DNA from: Gleimia hominis | GTDB lineage: Bacteria; Actinomycetota; Actinomycetes; Actinomycetales; Actinomycetaceae | DNA: 64,000 nucleotides | Direction: 5' to 3' | Assembly: GCF_002871945.2 (NCBI RefSeq) | Contig: NZ_CP126963.1 | Location: 1,364,001 to 1,428,000 of the forward strand | Shown here: piece by piece, positions 16,129 through 24,904 of the stretch | Position numbering within the stretch: position 1 is the stretch's first letter | Layout of the letters: every line of letters starts with the position of its first letter | Made by a program: the position numbers and the translations under genes | The notes under the pieces: generated by a model | What the model was told of the DNA's origin: nothing | Seen by the model: the letters and a program-made list of their open reading frames with translations, nothing else | Databases searched by the model: none

Positions 16129-17424
16129 TCACTTAAGATTGAGCTCTTTAAATGCGGTAAGTGCCTTGTCCCATGAGCTTTCCGCATTATCTGTCTGATC
16201 GATATCTGCCCGTGTTAATGCGTCGGTAACGACCCCAGTCACTGCAAAATAATTTGGCCCCTTGTGCGGTTGAACTTTAACTCTCTTTGACATTTCAGAG
16301 AAGATTTCGCCGGCAGGCGCATCGTTAAAGAATTTATCTTTGTATTTCAGCAATCTTTCGGAGCTAAGTGCCTCAACCTGCGAAGGAAAGTTACCCTTAG
16401 TCTCAAAAGCTTTAAGCTGTTGCTCCGGCGACGTCATCCACTCAGCGAGTTTCTTAGCTTCAGCTGTGTGTTTGCCCTGTGCAGGGACAGTTAAGTATGA
16501 GCCACCCCAGTTGCCACCGCCTCCGGGGAACACTGGGGCAATGTCCCAGCCATCAACACCAGACGCGTTTCCAGCAATAATCCCAAGGAACCACGGGGGA
16601 CAAAGTTGCGTAGCAAAACCGTCATTCTGGAAACTTGATACCCAGTCCTCACTCCACTCCGCGAGATGCGCTGAAAGCTTATCATCCACCGATTTATCAA
16701 TGAGTGTATTGTATACGTCTTTTACATCTTTATTCTCATCTAATGGAATAACCTTGTTGTCATCTGTTTCTAGTGGGTTCTTAATCTGCCCGATCATACC
16801 TTGGTATATGGACGGCGCACCTGAATACCAGGGAATCCCCGTTTTATCAACGAAATCTTTACCAACTTCGAAGTATCTATCCCACCCACCATCAAGAAGT
16901 TTCGCGACTTCCGCACGTTCAGTTGGAAGACCGGCTTTCTTGAATAGATCAGCTCTGTAGCAAATTGCTTCCGGTCCCGCATCAGTTCCATACCCGATCA
17001 GCTTTCCATCAGAACTAGTTGCTGCGTTGGTTTTCCAATCGAGCCAGCGACCGTCCGTTTGAGATGATTTTAGATCCACAAATTGGTCTGAATACTGCAT
17101 AAGCTCAGGAAGCCAATCGAGTTCAATCGCTTCAATATCCGACAAGCCCGAACCGGCGGCCAGTCGGGTGTTCATGTTGTCTCGAGCCTCATTCGAGGTA
17201 GCTGCTTTTTTCTCTTTTACCTTAATACCAGGATGCTCAGCCTCATACTGATCAAACATTTCTCTGCTGTAACCAAATTCATTGAATGTCGCAACGGTAA
17301 GCGTAATATCGCCATCGGTATTTTTACTACCGTTGCCAGAATTATTCCCAGTACCACACGCGGTAAGTGTAAGAGCTGCAGCGGCGAATAAACTCATCAC
17401 CGCAAAACCTTTTCTCGCTGCCAC
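16129..17424 (-). CDS. Sugar-binding lipoprotein of a CUT1 ABC importer
   Basis: A 431-residue extracellular solute-binding protein (family 1). The N-terminus is a lipoprotein signal peptide with lipobox LTAC and lipidated Cys23, followed by a Gly/Asn/Ser linker. The body has the Trp/Tyr-rich sugar-binding pattern (YGTDAGPEAICYRADLFKKA). It is the first gene of the operon. The GTG start follows AAGGAG at good spacing. The LacI-type operator at 17493-17506 lies about 70 bp upstream, so induction by the imported sugar is likely. The downstream GH1 enzyme suggests a beta-glucoside ligand. Confidence 0.93.
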   Translation of the reverse strand: MAARKGFAVMSLFAAAALTLTACGTGNNSGNGSKNTDGDITLTVATFNEFGYSREMFDQYEAEHPGIKVKEKKAATSNEARDNMNTRLAAGSGLSDIEAIELDWLPELMQYSDQFVDLKSSQTDGRWLDWKTNAATSSDGKLIGYGTDAGPEAICYRADLFKKAGLPTERAEVAKLLDGGWDRYFEVGKDFVDKTGIPWYSGAPSIYQGMIGQIKNPLETDDNKVIPLDENKDVKDVYNTLIDKSVDDKLSAHLAEWSEDWVSSFQNDGFATQLCPPWFLGIIAGNASGVDGWDIAPVFPGGGGNWGGSYLTVPAQGKHTAEAKKLAEWMTSPEQQLKAFETKGNFPSQVEALSSERLLKYKDKFFNDAPAGEIFSEMSKRVKVQPHKGPNYFAVTGVVTDALTRADIDQTDNAESSWDKALTAFKELNLK

Positions 17425-17492
17425 GACTACTCCTTCGTAGATAACCTTTCTGCAGTCGCATATTCACGACCAAATATCAGAACACATCTTTT

Positions 17493-17506
17493 TGAGAGCG
17501 CTCTCA
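17493..17506. promoter_or_regulatory. LacI-type operator (perfect 14-bp palindrome TGAGAGCGCTCTCA)
   Basis: TGAGAGCGCTCTCA is a perfect palindrome with the central CG step typical of LacI-family operators and close to the TGGGAGCGCTCCCA sites of actinobacterial beta-glucoside regulators. It lies upstream of the binding-protein gene. A weak -10 candidate TATATT (minus strand, 17525-17520) would place the operator just after the transcription start. The regulator encoded at 11393-12430 is the obvious ligand-responsive partner. Confidence 0.85.
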
Positions 17507-17719
17507 TAAAGACAGTTGTAAATATACCACTCAGGTTACGCTTGAGAAATGATTTCGCCGTTTCCGAAGGAAAGAGTCAACAAGACAAGCTTGCCGCGAA
17601 CGAGAAGTATGACTTTATGCCCATAGCAAGACTACTGAGTACATTAATAGCTGCAAGCACCCAGTACCGATTAACTCGCGTTACCTATTGACTTGCGCTC
17701 TCTCGTTATCCAGAAACGT

Positions 17720-18199
17720 CTAATTATCCAACCCGCCCCCGTATTCTGTCTGTTCCTCGGATCTGGCCTGTTCCTCCGCCCCAGCCTGCTTTTCGGTTTT
17801 CCCATCGGTATCGCCCTCGTTCTCCGCATCCGCGTCGTCTTCGGCGTCCCGGTAAATCTCTCCTAGCGAAGTGCCGTCGGCTTTCAGGTCGTCTTGCACT
17901 AGGGCGTCTAGGTCCCCTTGCCCTGTCCGGTACGCTGCCCGAGCCATAATATGCGTCCCGATCGGCGCTGTCACGGTTTGGAACAGTAGGATCATCACCG
18001 CGAGCGCCACCCACGTCACCGTCCGCATGGTCAGCACCATCCCTAAGCAGCAGAGGAACAGCCCGAACCACTGTGGTTTTGATGCTGCGTGCATGCGGGC
18101 GAACACGTCCGGCAGCCGCACCAGCCCTATACCCGCGATCAGTAAGAACGTGGCGCCAGCCAGCAGAAAAACCGCTCCAATATAGTCCAAAACAATCAT
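17720..18199 (-). CDS. mnhG: Mrp/Mnh cation:proton antiporter subunit G
   Basis: The last gene of the Mrp operon. Three transmembrane helices fill residues 1-90, with the MnhG signature VRLPDVFARMHAASKPQ. After residue 100 comes a highly acidic Glu/Asp/Gln-rich tail (DAEDDADAENEGDTDG) not found in ordinary MnhG proteins of about 110 residues. It overlaps mnhF by 4 bp. The subunit is needed to assemble the antiporter that expels Na+ for H+. Confidence 0.93.
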   Translation of the reverse strand: MIVLDYIGAVFLLAGATFLLIAGIGLVRLPDVFARMHAASKPQWFGLFLCCLGMVLTMRTVTWVALAVMILLFQTVTAPIGTHIMARAAYRTGQGDLDALVQDDLKADGTSLGEIYRDAEDDADAENEGDTDGKTEKQAGAEEQARSEEQTEYGGGLDN

Positions 18200-18657
18200 T
18201 TAGAGCCCTCTTTCCCCGCAGCGTTTTCACCTGAGGTACCGTGGCGCGTGCTCGCTCCCGGTTTATCCTCGTGGCGCGCCCGGGCTTCACGCAGCGCCTC
18301 AGCTTGCTCCTTCTCTTGTTCCGCATGCGCCTCTCGGCTGAGGGCCTCCTGCTGAGCCCGCGCTTCCTCAGGCGTCAAAATCCGTTTCCGCGGATCCACA
18401 CGTTTCGTAAGCCGCCCCACGCTCACCGGAAGAACGAAACTGATCATCACCATAATCACCGGTAAGAACATGACGTCGGTGCGCCCAGTGGTGACGCACA
18501 CCAAAATGGTTGCGATAATCCCAGCGACGGAAATGACGTCGGAAGCCAAGACCCGATCCATCAAAGACGGGCCAAGCGCTAACCGCACCAAGCTCAGAAT
18601 CATGGTAATCACAACTGCAGCAGCTACCAGAAGGTAAATCACATGCAATGCGCTCAT
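18196..18657 (-). CDS. mnhF: Mrp/Mnh antiporter subunit F
   Basis: A 153-residue subunit with three transmembrane helices in the first 85 residues and the MnhF pattern GPSLMDRVLASDVISVAGI. The remaining 65 residues are charged and polar (ARAQQEALSREAHAEQEKEQ), again longer than a standard MnhF of about 90 residues. It overlaps mnhE and mnhG by 4 bp each. Confidence 0.93.
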   Translation of the reverse strand: MSALHVIYLLVAAAVVITMILSLVRLALGPSLMDRVLASDVISVAGIIATILVCVTTGRTDVMFLPVIMVMISFVLPVSVGRLTKRVDPRKRILTPEEARAQQEALSREAHAEQEKEQAEALREARARHEDKPGASTRHGTSGENAAGKEGSK

Positions 18658-19196
18658 GAGCCCATCACCTGCTCAATCTCCTGGCGGGTTCCGAGTGCGC
18701 GGATAACTCGTTCCTCCTGGCCACGCGTCATTTCGTTAATGCCTTCGGGCCCGCCTTGCGCGTCAATGTCGAACACGTGCAAATACAGGTTGGAGTTCTC
18801 TTGATCTAAAGACACCACTACCGTGCCGGGCACCAGGTTCGTCATCGCCGCCACAATCGCCAGCACAATGTCGCGATCAGAGCGCAAATCCACTTTCACA
18901 ATCGAACACCGATAGGCACGCCCCGTTAGCACCACGGTCGCAACCATGATGGCGGACAGCATCATGTCCCACAAAAACCGGGCGATCAACACAATGGTGG
19001 GCCACGGCCTCACGCGTTTAAAGAACCCCGAACGTGGAAGTGGGAAAACGGCTTGCACAGCCACGGAAACCACGATGCCAGACAGCACTGTGAGCCACGT
19101 GATCTGGTGGAACAAAAACAACCAGACGGCGAACAACCAGATACTGAGGAACACGGAGAACCGGGCGCCACGCACCTGCTGACTACGATCACTCAT
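18654..19196 (-). CDS. mnhE: Mrp/Mnh antiporter subunit E
   Basis: A 180-residue membrane subunit starting at the ATG at 19196, which overlaps the end of mnhD by 8 bp. Hydrophobic helices lie near 15-55 and 70-95, then the MnhE core (VLTGRAYRCSIVKVDLRSDRD, cut here to its main part) and LVPGTVVVSLD. The frame stays open upstream to 19358, but that extension lies inside mnhD and is not membrane-like. Confidence 0.92.
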   Translation of the reverse strand: MSDRSQQVRGARFSVFLSIWLFAVWLFLFHQITWLTVLSGIVVSVAVQAVFPLPRSGFFKRVRPWPTIVLIARFLWDMMLSAIMVATVVLTGRAYRCSIVKVDLRSDRDIVLAIVAAMTNLVPGTVVVSLDQENSNLYLHVFDIDAQGGPEGINEMTRGQEERVIRALGTRQEIEQVMGS

Positions 19197-20943
19197 GAGC
19201 GCTTCCTTCCATCGAGTGCGTGGCCGCTGCGCCCGCACCGCGCACAGGTCCGTTTGGCGTGGAACCTTCCCTCGAGTGCGCTCCCGGTTTGGGCACGTTT
19301 GAGGAGCCTGCGCCGCGCCCTTCATCACCGAGCACGGCCCGCACGTAAGCGCGCGCATCGATCTGGTCGGACGCCGCGTTCGTGGCGTAGTGGTACAGCG
19401 GGCCGGCGCCTATGGTCATTGCGAACATCACTCCCAGCAGCGCCCAGCCGGAGGCGTACATGAGTTTGGATGCGCCCGAGGATTCGCGTTCGCGCCGGGT
19501 GCGAGAGGCCGTCAGCAACCGCGTGTCCCGATCCGCGATCGTGTCCGCGTACTGCATGTAGCGGCGCAGTGCCCGCTGCCGCCGAGTAATCGCTTTCCCC
19601 TTCAGCTCCGTGTCCGTCGTAGCCGTATCCCCGCGGGGCTGCCAGAACGCAAGGTTCCAAACTTTCACAATCACATACAGGGTGAGGAACGAGGTGAGCA
19701 TCCCGAATGCCAGTAGCACGTACCCTTCCCAATGCCCATTCAGTACTGACGCTTGTGCCAGGCCGAGTTTGCCAATAAACCCAGTGAACGGAGGGATACC
19801 CACCAGGTTTAACCCGGCGATCAGGAACATGCCCGCCAGCATCGGGTGGGTTCGAATCAAGCCGCCGAGGGTACGCATCGAGGTGGATCCCTCATGCCGT
19901 TCAACAAGACCCAAAAGTAGGAAAAGGGTGGTTTGTACCAAAATGTGGTGGATCGCGTAGAAAATGACGGCCGCCAAACCCGCCTTATTGCCCAGCGCCA
20001 ACCCCCACAAGAGGAAACCGATATGCGACACGAGTGTGTACGACAGCAGGCGGCGAATATCATCCTGGGCAACGGCCCCCAGGATTCCCACAATCATGGT
20101 TAGTATGCCCACGACGGTCAGCAGGTCACTGACGTTCTGGTTTGGGAAAAGAACCACTTCCAGGCGAATAATCGAATAAATCCCCACCTTCGTCAACAGA
20201 CCCGCGAACACGGCGGTGACGGGTGCGGGCGCAGTCGGATACGAATGCGGCAGCCACGCCGCCAGCGGAAACACAGCGGCCTTAATCGCGAACGCCACCA
20301 GCAGTATGAACTGGATAATGCCAGCTACCGACGGGTCGATTTGCTGGAACCGCACGGCCAGCAGCGCAATATTCAACGTGCCGGTCGCGGCGTACGCCAA
20401 CGCGATCCCAATCAAAAACACTACGGAAGACAGCATGGAAACCACCACGTACACGGTGCCCGCGCGGGTGCGGGTGCGGGTGCCCCCAATGGTGATCAGC
20501 ACAAACGACGCGGTTAGCAGGATTTCGAAACCCACGTACAGGTTGAACAGGTCACCGGTGAGGAACGCGTTCGACACGCCAGCGGTCAGCACCAGATAAG
20601 TGGGGTGGTAGATCGCGATGGGCACGTCCGGGTCTTCGTCCGCAAGGTTTTGTGCGATTGAGTAGGCGTGCACCCCCAGGGTCACTATTTGCGAGATTAC
20701 TAGCATGAGGGCCGCGAGCCGGTCGGCTACCAAGGTGATGCCTACGGGGGCGGACCAGTTACCCACGTCCAGCACCACTGGCCCGTTACGTGCCCCCAGG
20801 GCGAGCCCCACGCCCACTACCAGTACCGCAATCAGCACTACGAGGGAGATCAGTTGCTGCACCCGCGGGCGGCGGCCAGCTGCGAGCGCAAGGCCGGCTC
20901 CGAACAGCGGCAGGAGGACGGGCAGGGGAAGCATCCAGCTCAC
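19189..20943 (-). CDS. mnhD: Mrp/Mnh antiporter subunit D (NuoN-like)
   Basis: A 584-residue proton-channel-like subunit of the complex I NuoL/M/N family with about 14 transmembrane helices. The conserved lysine and glutamate region is visible as FAIKAAVFPLAAWLPHSY, along with TKVGIYSIIRL and RRLLSYTLVSHIGFLLWG. It has an unusual polar insert (WQPRGDTATTDTELKGKAI and following RRQRAL) before the last helix, and a Gly/Ser/Pro-rich tail after about residue 540. It overlaps mnhC by 4 bp. Confidence 0.95.
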   Translation of the reverse strand: MSWMLPLPVLLPLFGAGLALAAGRRPRVQQLISLVVLIAVLVVGVGLALGARNGPVVLDVGNWSAPVGITLVADRLAALMLVISQIVTLGVHAYSIAQNLADEDPDVPIAIYHPTYLVLTAGVSNAFLTGDLFNLYVGFEILLTASFVLITIGGTRTRTRAGTVYVVVSMLSSVVFLIGIALAYAATGTLNIALLAVRFQQIDPSVAGIIQFILLVAFAIKAAVFPLAAWLPHSYPTAPAPVTAVFAGLLTKVGIYSIIRLEVVLFPNQNVSDLLTVVGILTMIVGILGAVAQDDIRRLLSYTLVSHIGFLLWGLALGNKAGLAAVIFYAIHHILVQTTLFLLLGLVERHEGSTSMRTLGGLIRTHPMLAGMFLIAGLNLVGIPPFTGFIGKLGLAQASVLNGHWEGYVLLAFGMLTSFLTLYVIVKVWNLAFWQPRGDTATTDTELKGKAITRRQRALRRYMQYADTIADRDTRLLTASRTRRERESSGASKLMYASGWALLGVMFAMTIGAGPLYHYATNAASDQIDARAYVRAVLGDEGRGAGSSNVPKPGAHSREGSTPNGPVRGAGAAATHSMEGSAHE

Positions 20944-21386
20944 GAGGTGGCCTCCGCATCGTAGTCCACCCCAGGGTCTAGTTCCCCGGTTGAGTCTGCA
21001 GCGAGGTCCTCGAGTACTTCTTCGCGTTCTTCACGGCGGGCTACGCGCCGGTCTTCCACTTCGTCGATGACTTCGTCGTGGCCAGTTAGGCGCCACGACC
21101 GGTAAGCCAATGCCATCCCGAACGCGGTGGTTACCATACCGATGACGATCGCCGTGAGGATCATGGCTTGCGGCAGGGGGTCAGACATTTGCTCCGGCGC
21201 GGTGGATTGCAATAGGGGTGGCCCACCCGGCCGGCCTCCCGCGGCGATAATCAGCAGGTTCACGCCGTGCCCCAGGATCGCTAGGCCAATGACTATGCGC
21301 GTGAGGGTGCGTTCCATCACCAGGTACAGGCCAGCCGCGATCAGGAACCCACCTAATGCGATCACAGTTAACGATGGGGTGTTCAC
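20940..21386 (-). CDS. mnhC: Mrp/Mnh antiporter subunit C (NuoK-like)
   Basis: A 148-residue NuoK-related subunit with three transmembrane helices (about 5-25, 30-50, 75-100) and the conserved GLAILGHGVNLLIIA and DPLPQAMILTAIVIG stretches. A strongly acidic/basic C-terminal tail of about 40 residues follows. It overlaps mnhA and mnhD by 4 bp each. Confidence 0.95.
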   Translation of the reverse strand: MNTPSLTVIALGGFLIAAGLYLVMERTLTRIVIGLAILGHGVNLLIIAAGGRPGGPPLLQSTAPEQMSDPLPQAMILTAIVIGMVTTAFGMALAYRSWRLTGHDEVIDEVEDRRVARREEREEVLEDLAADSTGELDPGVDYDAEATS

Positions 21387-24277
21387 AGTTTCACGTCCTT
21401 CTCTTGGCTCTGGGATGGCTTTTGCCGCTGCGCTTGAGACTGTTCGCGGTCGCGGTCGATTTGGGCGCCTAGGGAAGCCAGTAGGTCTAGCACGAGGGCA
21501 AACACGAGCACGTACACACCAATGTCAACCACGAGCGCGGTGGTGAAGTGCAGTTGGCCAACGAACCCGAGGGGAATGTCGATGGGGGTTGATTCTAGTA
21601 CTCGTTTACCTTGAGCCAGGGGCATGAGCGCCCCGATCGCGGCGATGAACAACCCCAGTCCTAGCATGCGGCCTGGCGCAATCGGTAGGGCCGACCAGAG
21701 TTCCGCGCGCCCTCCAGCTAAATATCGCAATACCAGTGCAATCCCGGCCACTACCCCACCGGCGAACCCACCACCGGGATTGTTGTGGCCCACCAGGGTC
21801 AGCCAGATGGATACGACAATCAGGGTGGGGAACATGAGTCGCACCCCGATTTCTAGCATCACGGATCGCTGCAGCGGGGACAGGCGGGCGGTGGAGGGGA
21901 GCCAGGATCCGACGGATACGCGTGGGGCTCGTTCAATGCGGGTGTGGCGGCGCGAAAGGTAGATCAGGGACGCCACCCCAGTTGCGGTCACGAGCACCAC
22001 GGACAGTTCCCCAATGGTGTCCCACGCCCGAATATCCACCAGGGTGACGTTCACGATGTTGGTGCCGTATCCGAATGGGAGGGCTTCTTTTTTCATGAGG
22101 TCTGAGGACGGTTCGTGAACCCGGGCTTGCACTGCGAAAATCGTGGCTACGGAAACGGCAGCTCCAACGGTGCATGCCAGGGCTAGGCGGAGCCAGCGGG
22201 AGATCTGCAGGGGTCGGTTCGAGAAGAAGCGGGGTAGGGAGCGCAGCACGAGGGCGAACACGATGAAAGAGACGATTTCAACCACGGATTGGGTCAGAGC
22301 CAGGTCGGGAGCGCCGTAGATCACGAACAAAAGCACCATGGTGGAGCCCACTACGCCCAGGGCAATCACGGATTTTATTCGCCTCCGCGCCTGCACGGCG
22401 ACCACTGCGGCGGCAGCACACACGACGGCGATCCCCACTTCAAGCGGGGAGTTCCACAAGCTCAGCTTAACCGTCGGGTCACTAATGTGGGCGAGTGCGT
22501 AAACCACGATAACGGCGAACACCGCCAGGATAGTGTTCACGTCCCACGGTAGAGAGCCGGGGTGCAATATGGCGGTGATGCGAGCCGAGAAGTTCTCTAG
22601 TGCTATCACGGACCACCGGTAGGCACTGACGACGTTCACGTGTTTGGGCTGTAGGCGTCGTTGCAGCCGGGCAACGGCGGGGCGTTTAACCGCCATGTAG
22701 GCACCCCCAATTAGGATCGCGCCCGTGCACACCGCGGGCACAACCCCGGACCACAGGGCAATATGACTATCTCCGGGCATGCCCGTTGCGATCAGGTTCG
22801 TGACCGCATCCATCCACGCGGGGTACGCACCCGCCAGGGATGCGGCGGCTAGTAGCACGATCGGGGCGATGGATACCGCCGGGGTGGGTTCTACTTTCAT
22901 GTCCACTTTTACACGTTTGGGGGCAAAAGCTCCCCACCAGTAGCGCCACGAGTACGCGACTGTGAACATGGAGCCCCCAACGAGTACCGCAAGACACCCT
23001 AGTTCTACCGCGCGCATTCCCAGGTTTGATGCGGGCATGAGTTCTAGCAGCCACACTGCGTGCGTACCGTCTACGAGCGCGGTCACGAACGCTTCTTTCC
23101 CCAGGTATCCCAGGAGCAGGGGCACACCCGCCATTGAGATTGCGCAGATCCCACCCGCTGCGGCTAGCCATGGTTTGTACCGCATGAGGTTCGATAGTTC
23201 CCGCAGGTCCCGCGTTCCCGTGGTTTTTTCAACCAGCCCAACGCTCATGAACAGGGCTGATTTGAATACGGAGTGGGCGATGAGCATACCCAGACCCGCC
23301 GCCATGGTGGCGGAAGTGCCGAATCCGAGGGCTGCGCTGATTAATCCTAGTTGCGACACGGTTCCGTAGGCGAGGACTAGTTTGAGGTCGATTTGCCGCA
23401 GTGCTCGGTACCCGCCCAGAACCATGGTTGCCAGACCGATTATTACGATGAGGGGGGACCAGCCGGGTACGTATGTGAACGCTGGGGTGAGCCGGGCGAT
23501 GAGATACACGCCGGCTTTCACCATAGCGGCGGCGTGTAGGTAGGCGGACACGGGGGTTGGGGCCGCCATGGCGCCGGGCAGCCAGAAGTGGTGGGGGACG
23601 AGCGCGGATTTAGCAGCTGCACCCCAGATGATGAGGATCGCCCCCACTATAACCAGGGGTGAGTGAACGTCGTAGCTGCCGGCTTGAATGGCGGCCACAA
23701 GAACAGAGATCCGGTAGGAACCACCCGTGGGGTGGGCAACCATGACGAAACCGGCGAACATGGCGAGCGAGCCGGCGCCAGTTACGTGTATGGCTTGCCG
23801 GGCAGCAGCGCGGGCGGCGCGGCGGTCGAAGTGGTGACCAATTAGCAGGAATGAGAGGATAGTAGTCATTTCCCAAAACAGGTAGACCATCATCAGATGG
23901 TCGGCGGTGACGAGGCCGAACATGGCGCCCGCGAACGCGGTGAAGACGGCGCTGAACCGGCCTAGGGAGGCGGCGTTTTCAGAGAAGTATCGGGCAGCGT
24001 ACACCATCACCAGTGCCCCGACACCGCTGACGACTAGCACCATGAGCCACGACAAAGGATCTAAGCGAAAAGCCACGTCAAGGGAGAGCGCGGGCACCCA
24101 CGAATACTCCTCTGCGAGGATGTCGCCACTGAAGACACTGCTGGTGTGTGCGAGCGCCCAGACCACTCCGGCTAGGGGGGCGGTTGCCAGCATGAGCAGT
24201 GCGTTCCGGCCCACGTATCGCAGCGCCACGGGGGCGAGTGCCACGGCTAGCGCGTGGATCAATAGTACTGCAATCAC
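21383..24277 (-). CDS. mnhA: Mrp/Mnh antiporter subunit A fused to subunit B
   Basis: The largest subunit, 964 residues. The first 500 are NuoL-like with about 14 helices (FWEMTTILSFLLIGHHF, LPGAMAAPTPVSAYLHAA, VKAGVYLIARL). The middle holds the MrpA-specific C-terminal helices (GAPDLALTQSVVEIVSFIVF). The last 150 residues are an MnhB domain (LMFPTLIVVSIWLTLVGHNN, then GGGFAGGVVAG). No separate mnhB exists, so A and B are fused, as in other group-2 Mrp operons. The gene starts the A(B)-C-D-E-F-G operon at a GTG with only a weak ribosome site. The complex exports Na+ (and possibly K+ or Li+) in exchange for protons. Confidence 0.95.
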   Translation of the reverse strand: MIAVLLIHALAVALAPVALRYVGRNALLMLATAPLAGVVWALAHTSSVFSGDILAEEYSWVPALSLDVAFRLDPLSWLMVLVVSGVGALVMVYAARYFSENAASLGRFSAVFTAFAGAMFGLVTADHLMMVYLFWEMTTILSFLLIGHHFDRRAARAAARQAIHVTGAGSLAMFAGFVMVAHPTGGSYRISVLVAAIQAGSYDVHSPLVIVGAILIIWGAAAKSALVPHHFWLPGAMAAPTPVSAYLHAAAMVKAGVYLIARLTPAFTYVPGWSPLIVIIGLATMVLGGYRALRQIDLKLVLAYGTVSQLGLISAALGFGTSATMAAGLGMLIAHSVFKSALFMSVGLVEKTTGTRDLRELSNLMRYKPWLAAAGGICAISMAGVPLLLGYLGKEAFVTALVDGTHAVWLLELMPASNLGMRAVELGCLAVLVGGSMFTVAYSWRYWWGAFAPKRVKVDMKVEPTPAVSIAPIVLLAAASLAGAYPAWMDAVTNLIATGMPGDSHIALWSGVVPAVCTGAILIGGAYMAVKRPAVARLQRRLQPKHVNVVSAYRWSVIALENFSARITAILHPGSLPWDVNTILAVFAVIVVYALAHISDPTVKLSLWNSPLEVGIAVVCAAAAVVAVQARRRIKSVIALGVVGSTMVLLFVIYGAPDLALTQSVVEIVSFIVFALVLRSLPRFFSNRPLQISRWLRLALACTVGAAVSVATIFAVQARVHEPSSDLMKKEALPFGYGTNIVNVTLVDIRAWDTIGELSVVLVTATGVASLIYLSRRHTRIERAPRVSVGSWLPSTARLSPLQRSVMLEIGVRLMFPTLIVVSIWLTLVGHNNPGGGFAGGVVAGIALVLRYLAGGRAELWSALPIAPGRMLGLGLFIAAIGALMPLAQGKRVLESTPIDIPLGFVGQLHFTTALVVDIGVYVLVFALVLDLLASLGAQIDRDREQSQAQRQKPSQSQEKDVKL

Positions 24278-24904
24278 TTACCAGACCCCACTTTCGCGCC
24301 CCTCAACGTCAAAAACTGCTCCCAGGCTCACTGTACCGGTTATCACCGCTTAGAAGCACGCGCAGCCATTATGCGTCCGCCAGCGGACCAACCAGCTGGC
24401 TGAGGGCAGAGGGGACGCACCGAGCCCATGCAGCTGAGCTCAAGTGAGAACCAGCCGTTTTCCCACCAGCAGTCGGGGTAAGTACGGTTCTAGACAGGCG
24501 CTCCATCTGAACTCTAGTTTGACTGCAGAAATCATTAATGCGGTGGTTGTTCCCCGCGTAAAAAAGGCCATGACGTCACCGATCTGTACTGTGCGTTCTG
24601 ATCGTGGCAGCAGGTTCCGGGCACATTACAATTCGCGAGAGGTGCAACTCTGATTGCAGGTAACAACGGCTCGGGATCCCGCGTACCGGCGGGAGAGGAT
24701 ATACGATCGATGATGATGAAAAGAGGCGATTAGTAATCCTCGCCTTAGTTAGTTGCCCTCATATTGCATCTGGAAGCGGATGTATTGAAACAACTTAATC
24801 AATACGAACCAGGTGATCAGTACGAGCCTGGAGGAAACTATCCAGTATGAATTAACCGATATGAGCTTGTGAAATGCGTGGAACCCTGTCGCAAGGAGAA
24901 ACTA
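24278..24904. other. Divergent intergenic region with decayed mobile-element sequence
   Basis: This 627-bp stretch separates the Mrp operon (minus) from the MFS gene (plus). The left part should carry the mrp promoter, but no convincing -35/-10 pair is seen. The middle contains the IS3-like remnant (24519-24653). The right part (24661-24890) is more AT-rich and holds a short open frame ending at 24798 without a start codon. The phrases TACGAACCAGG and TACGAGCCTGG form an imperfect repeat near 24803-24834. Confidence 0.7.
24519..24653 (+). pseudogene. IS3-type transposase (OrfB) remnant
   Basis: The translated fragment has the spacing and motif of an IS3-family rve domain: LTAEIINAVVVPRVKKA followed by the DDE-site phrase RSDRGSRFRAHY, like the HSDRGSQF motif of OrfB. 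The frame stops after another 8 residues. The last catalytic Glu, the upstream Asp and the rest of the element are missing, and no terminal repeats are seen. It is a short relic; confidence rests on the single motif. Confidence 0.5.

Noticed and set aside
19197..19358. N-terminal extension of mnhE
   Set aside because: It overlaps the coding part of mnhD, is not hydrophobic, and the ATG at 19196 fits the family start.
24664..24798. Short frame with a Cys-containing tail (VSCPHIASGSGCIETT) before the MFS gene, considered as a RiPP precursor
   Set aside because: No ATG, GTG or TTG start exists in the frame, and no modification enzyme is nearby.
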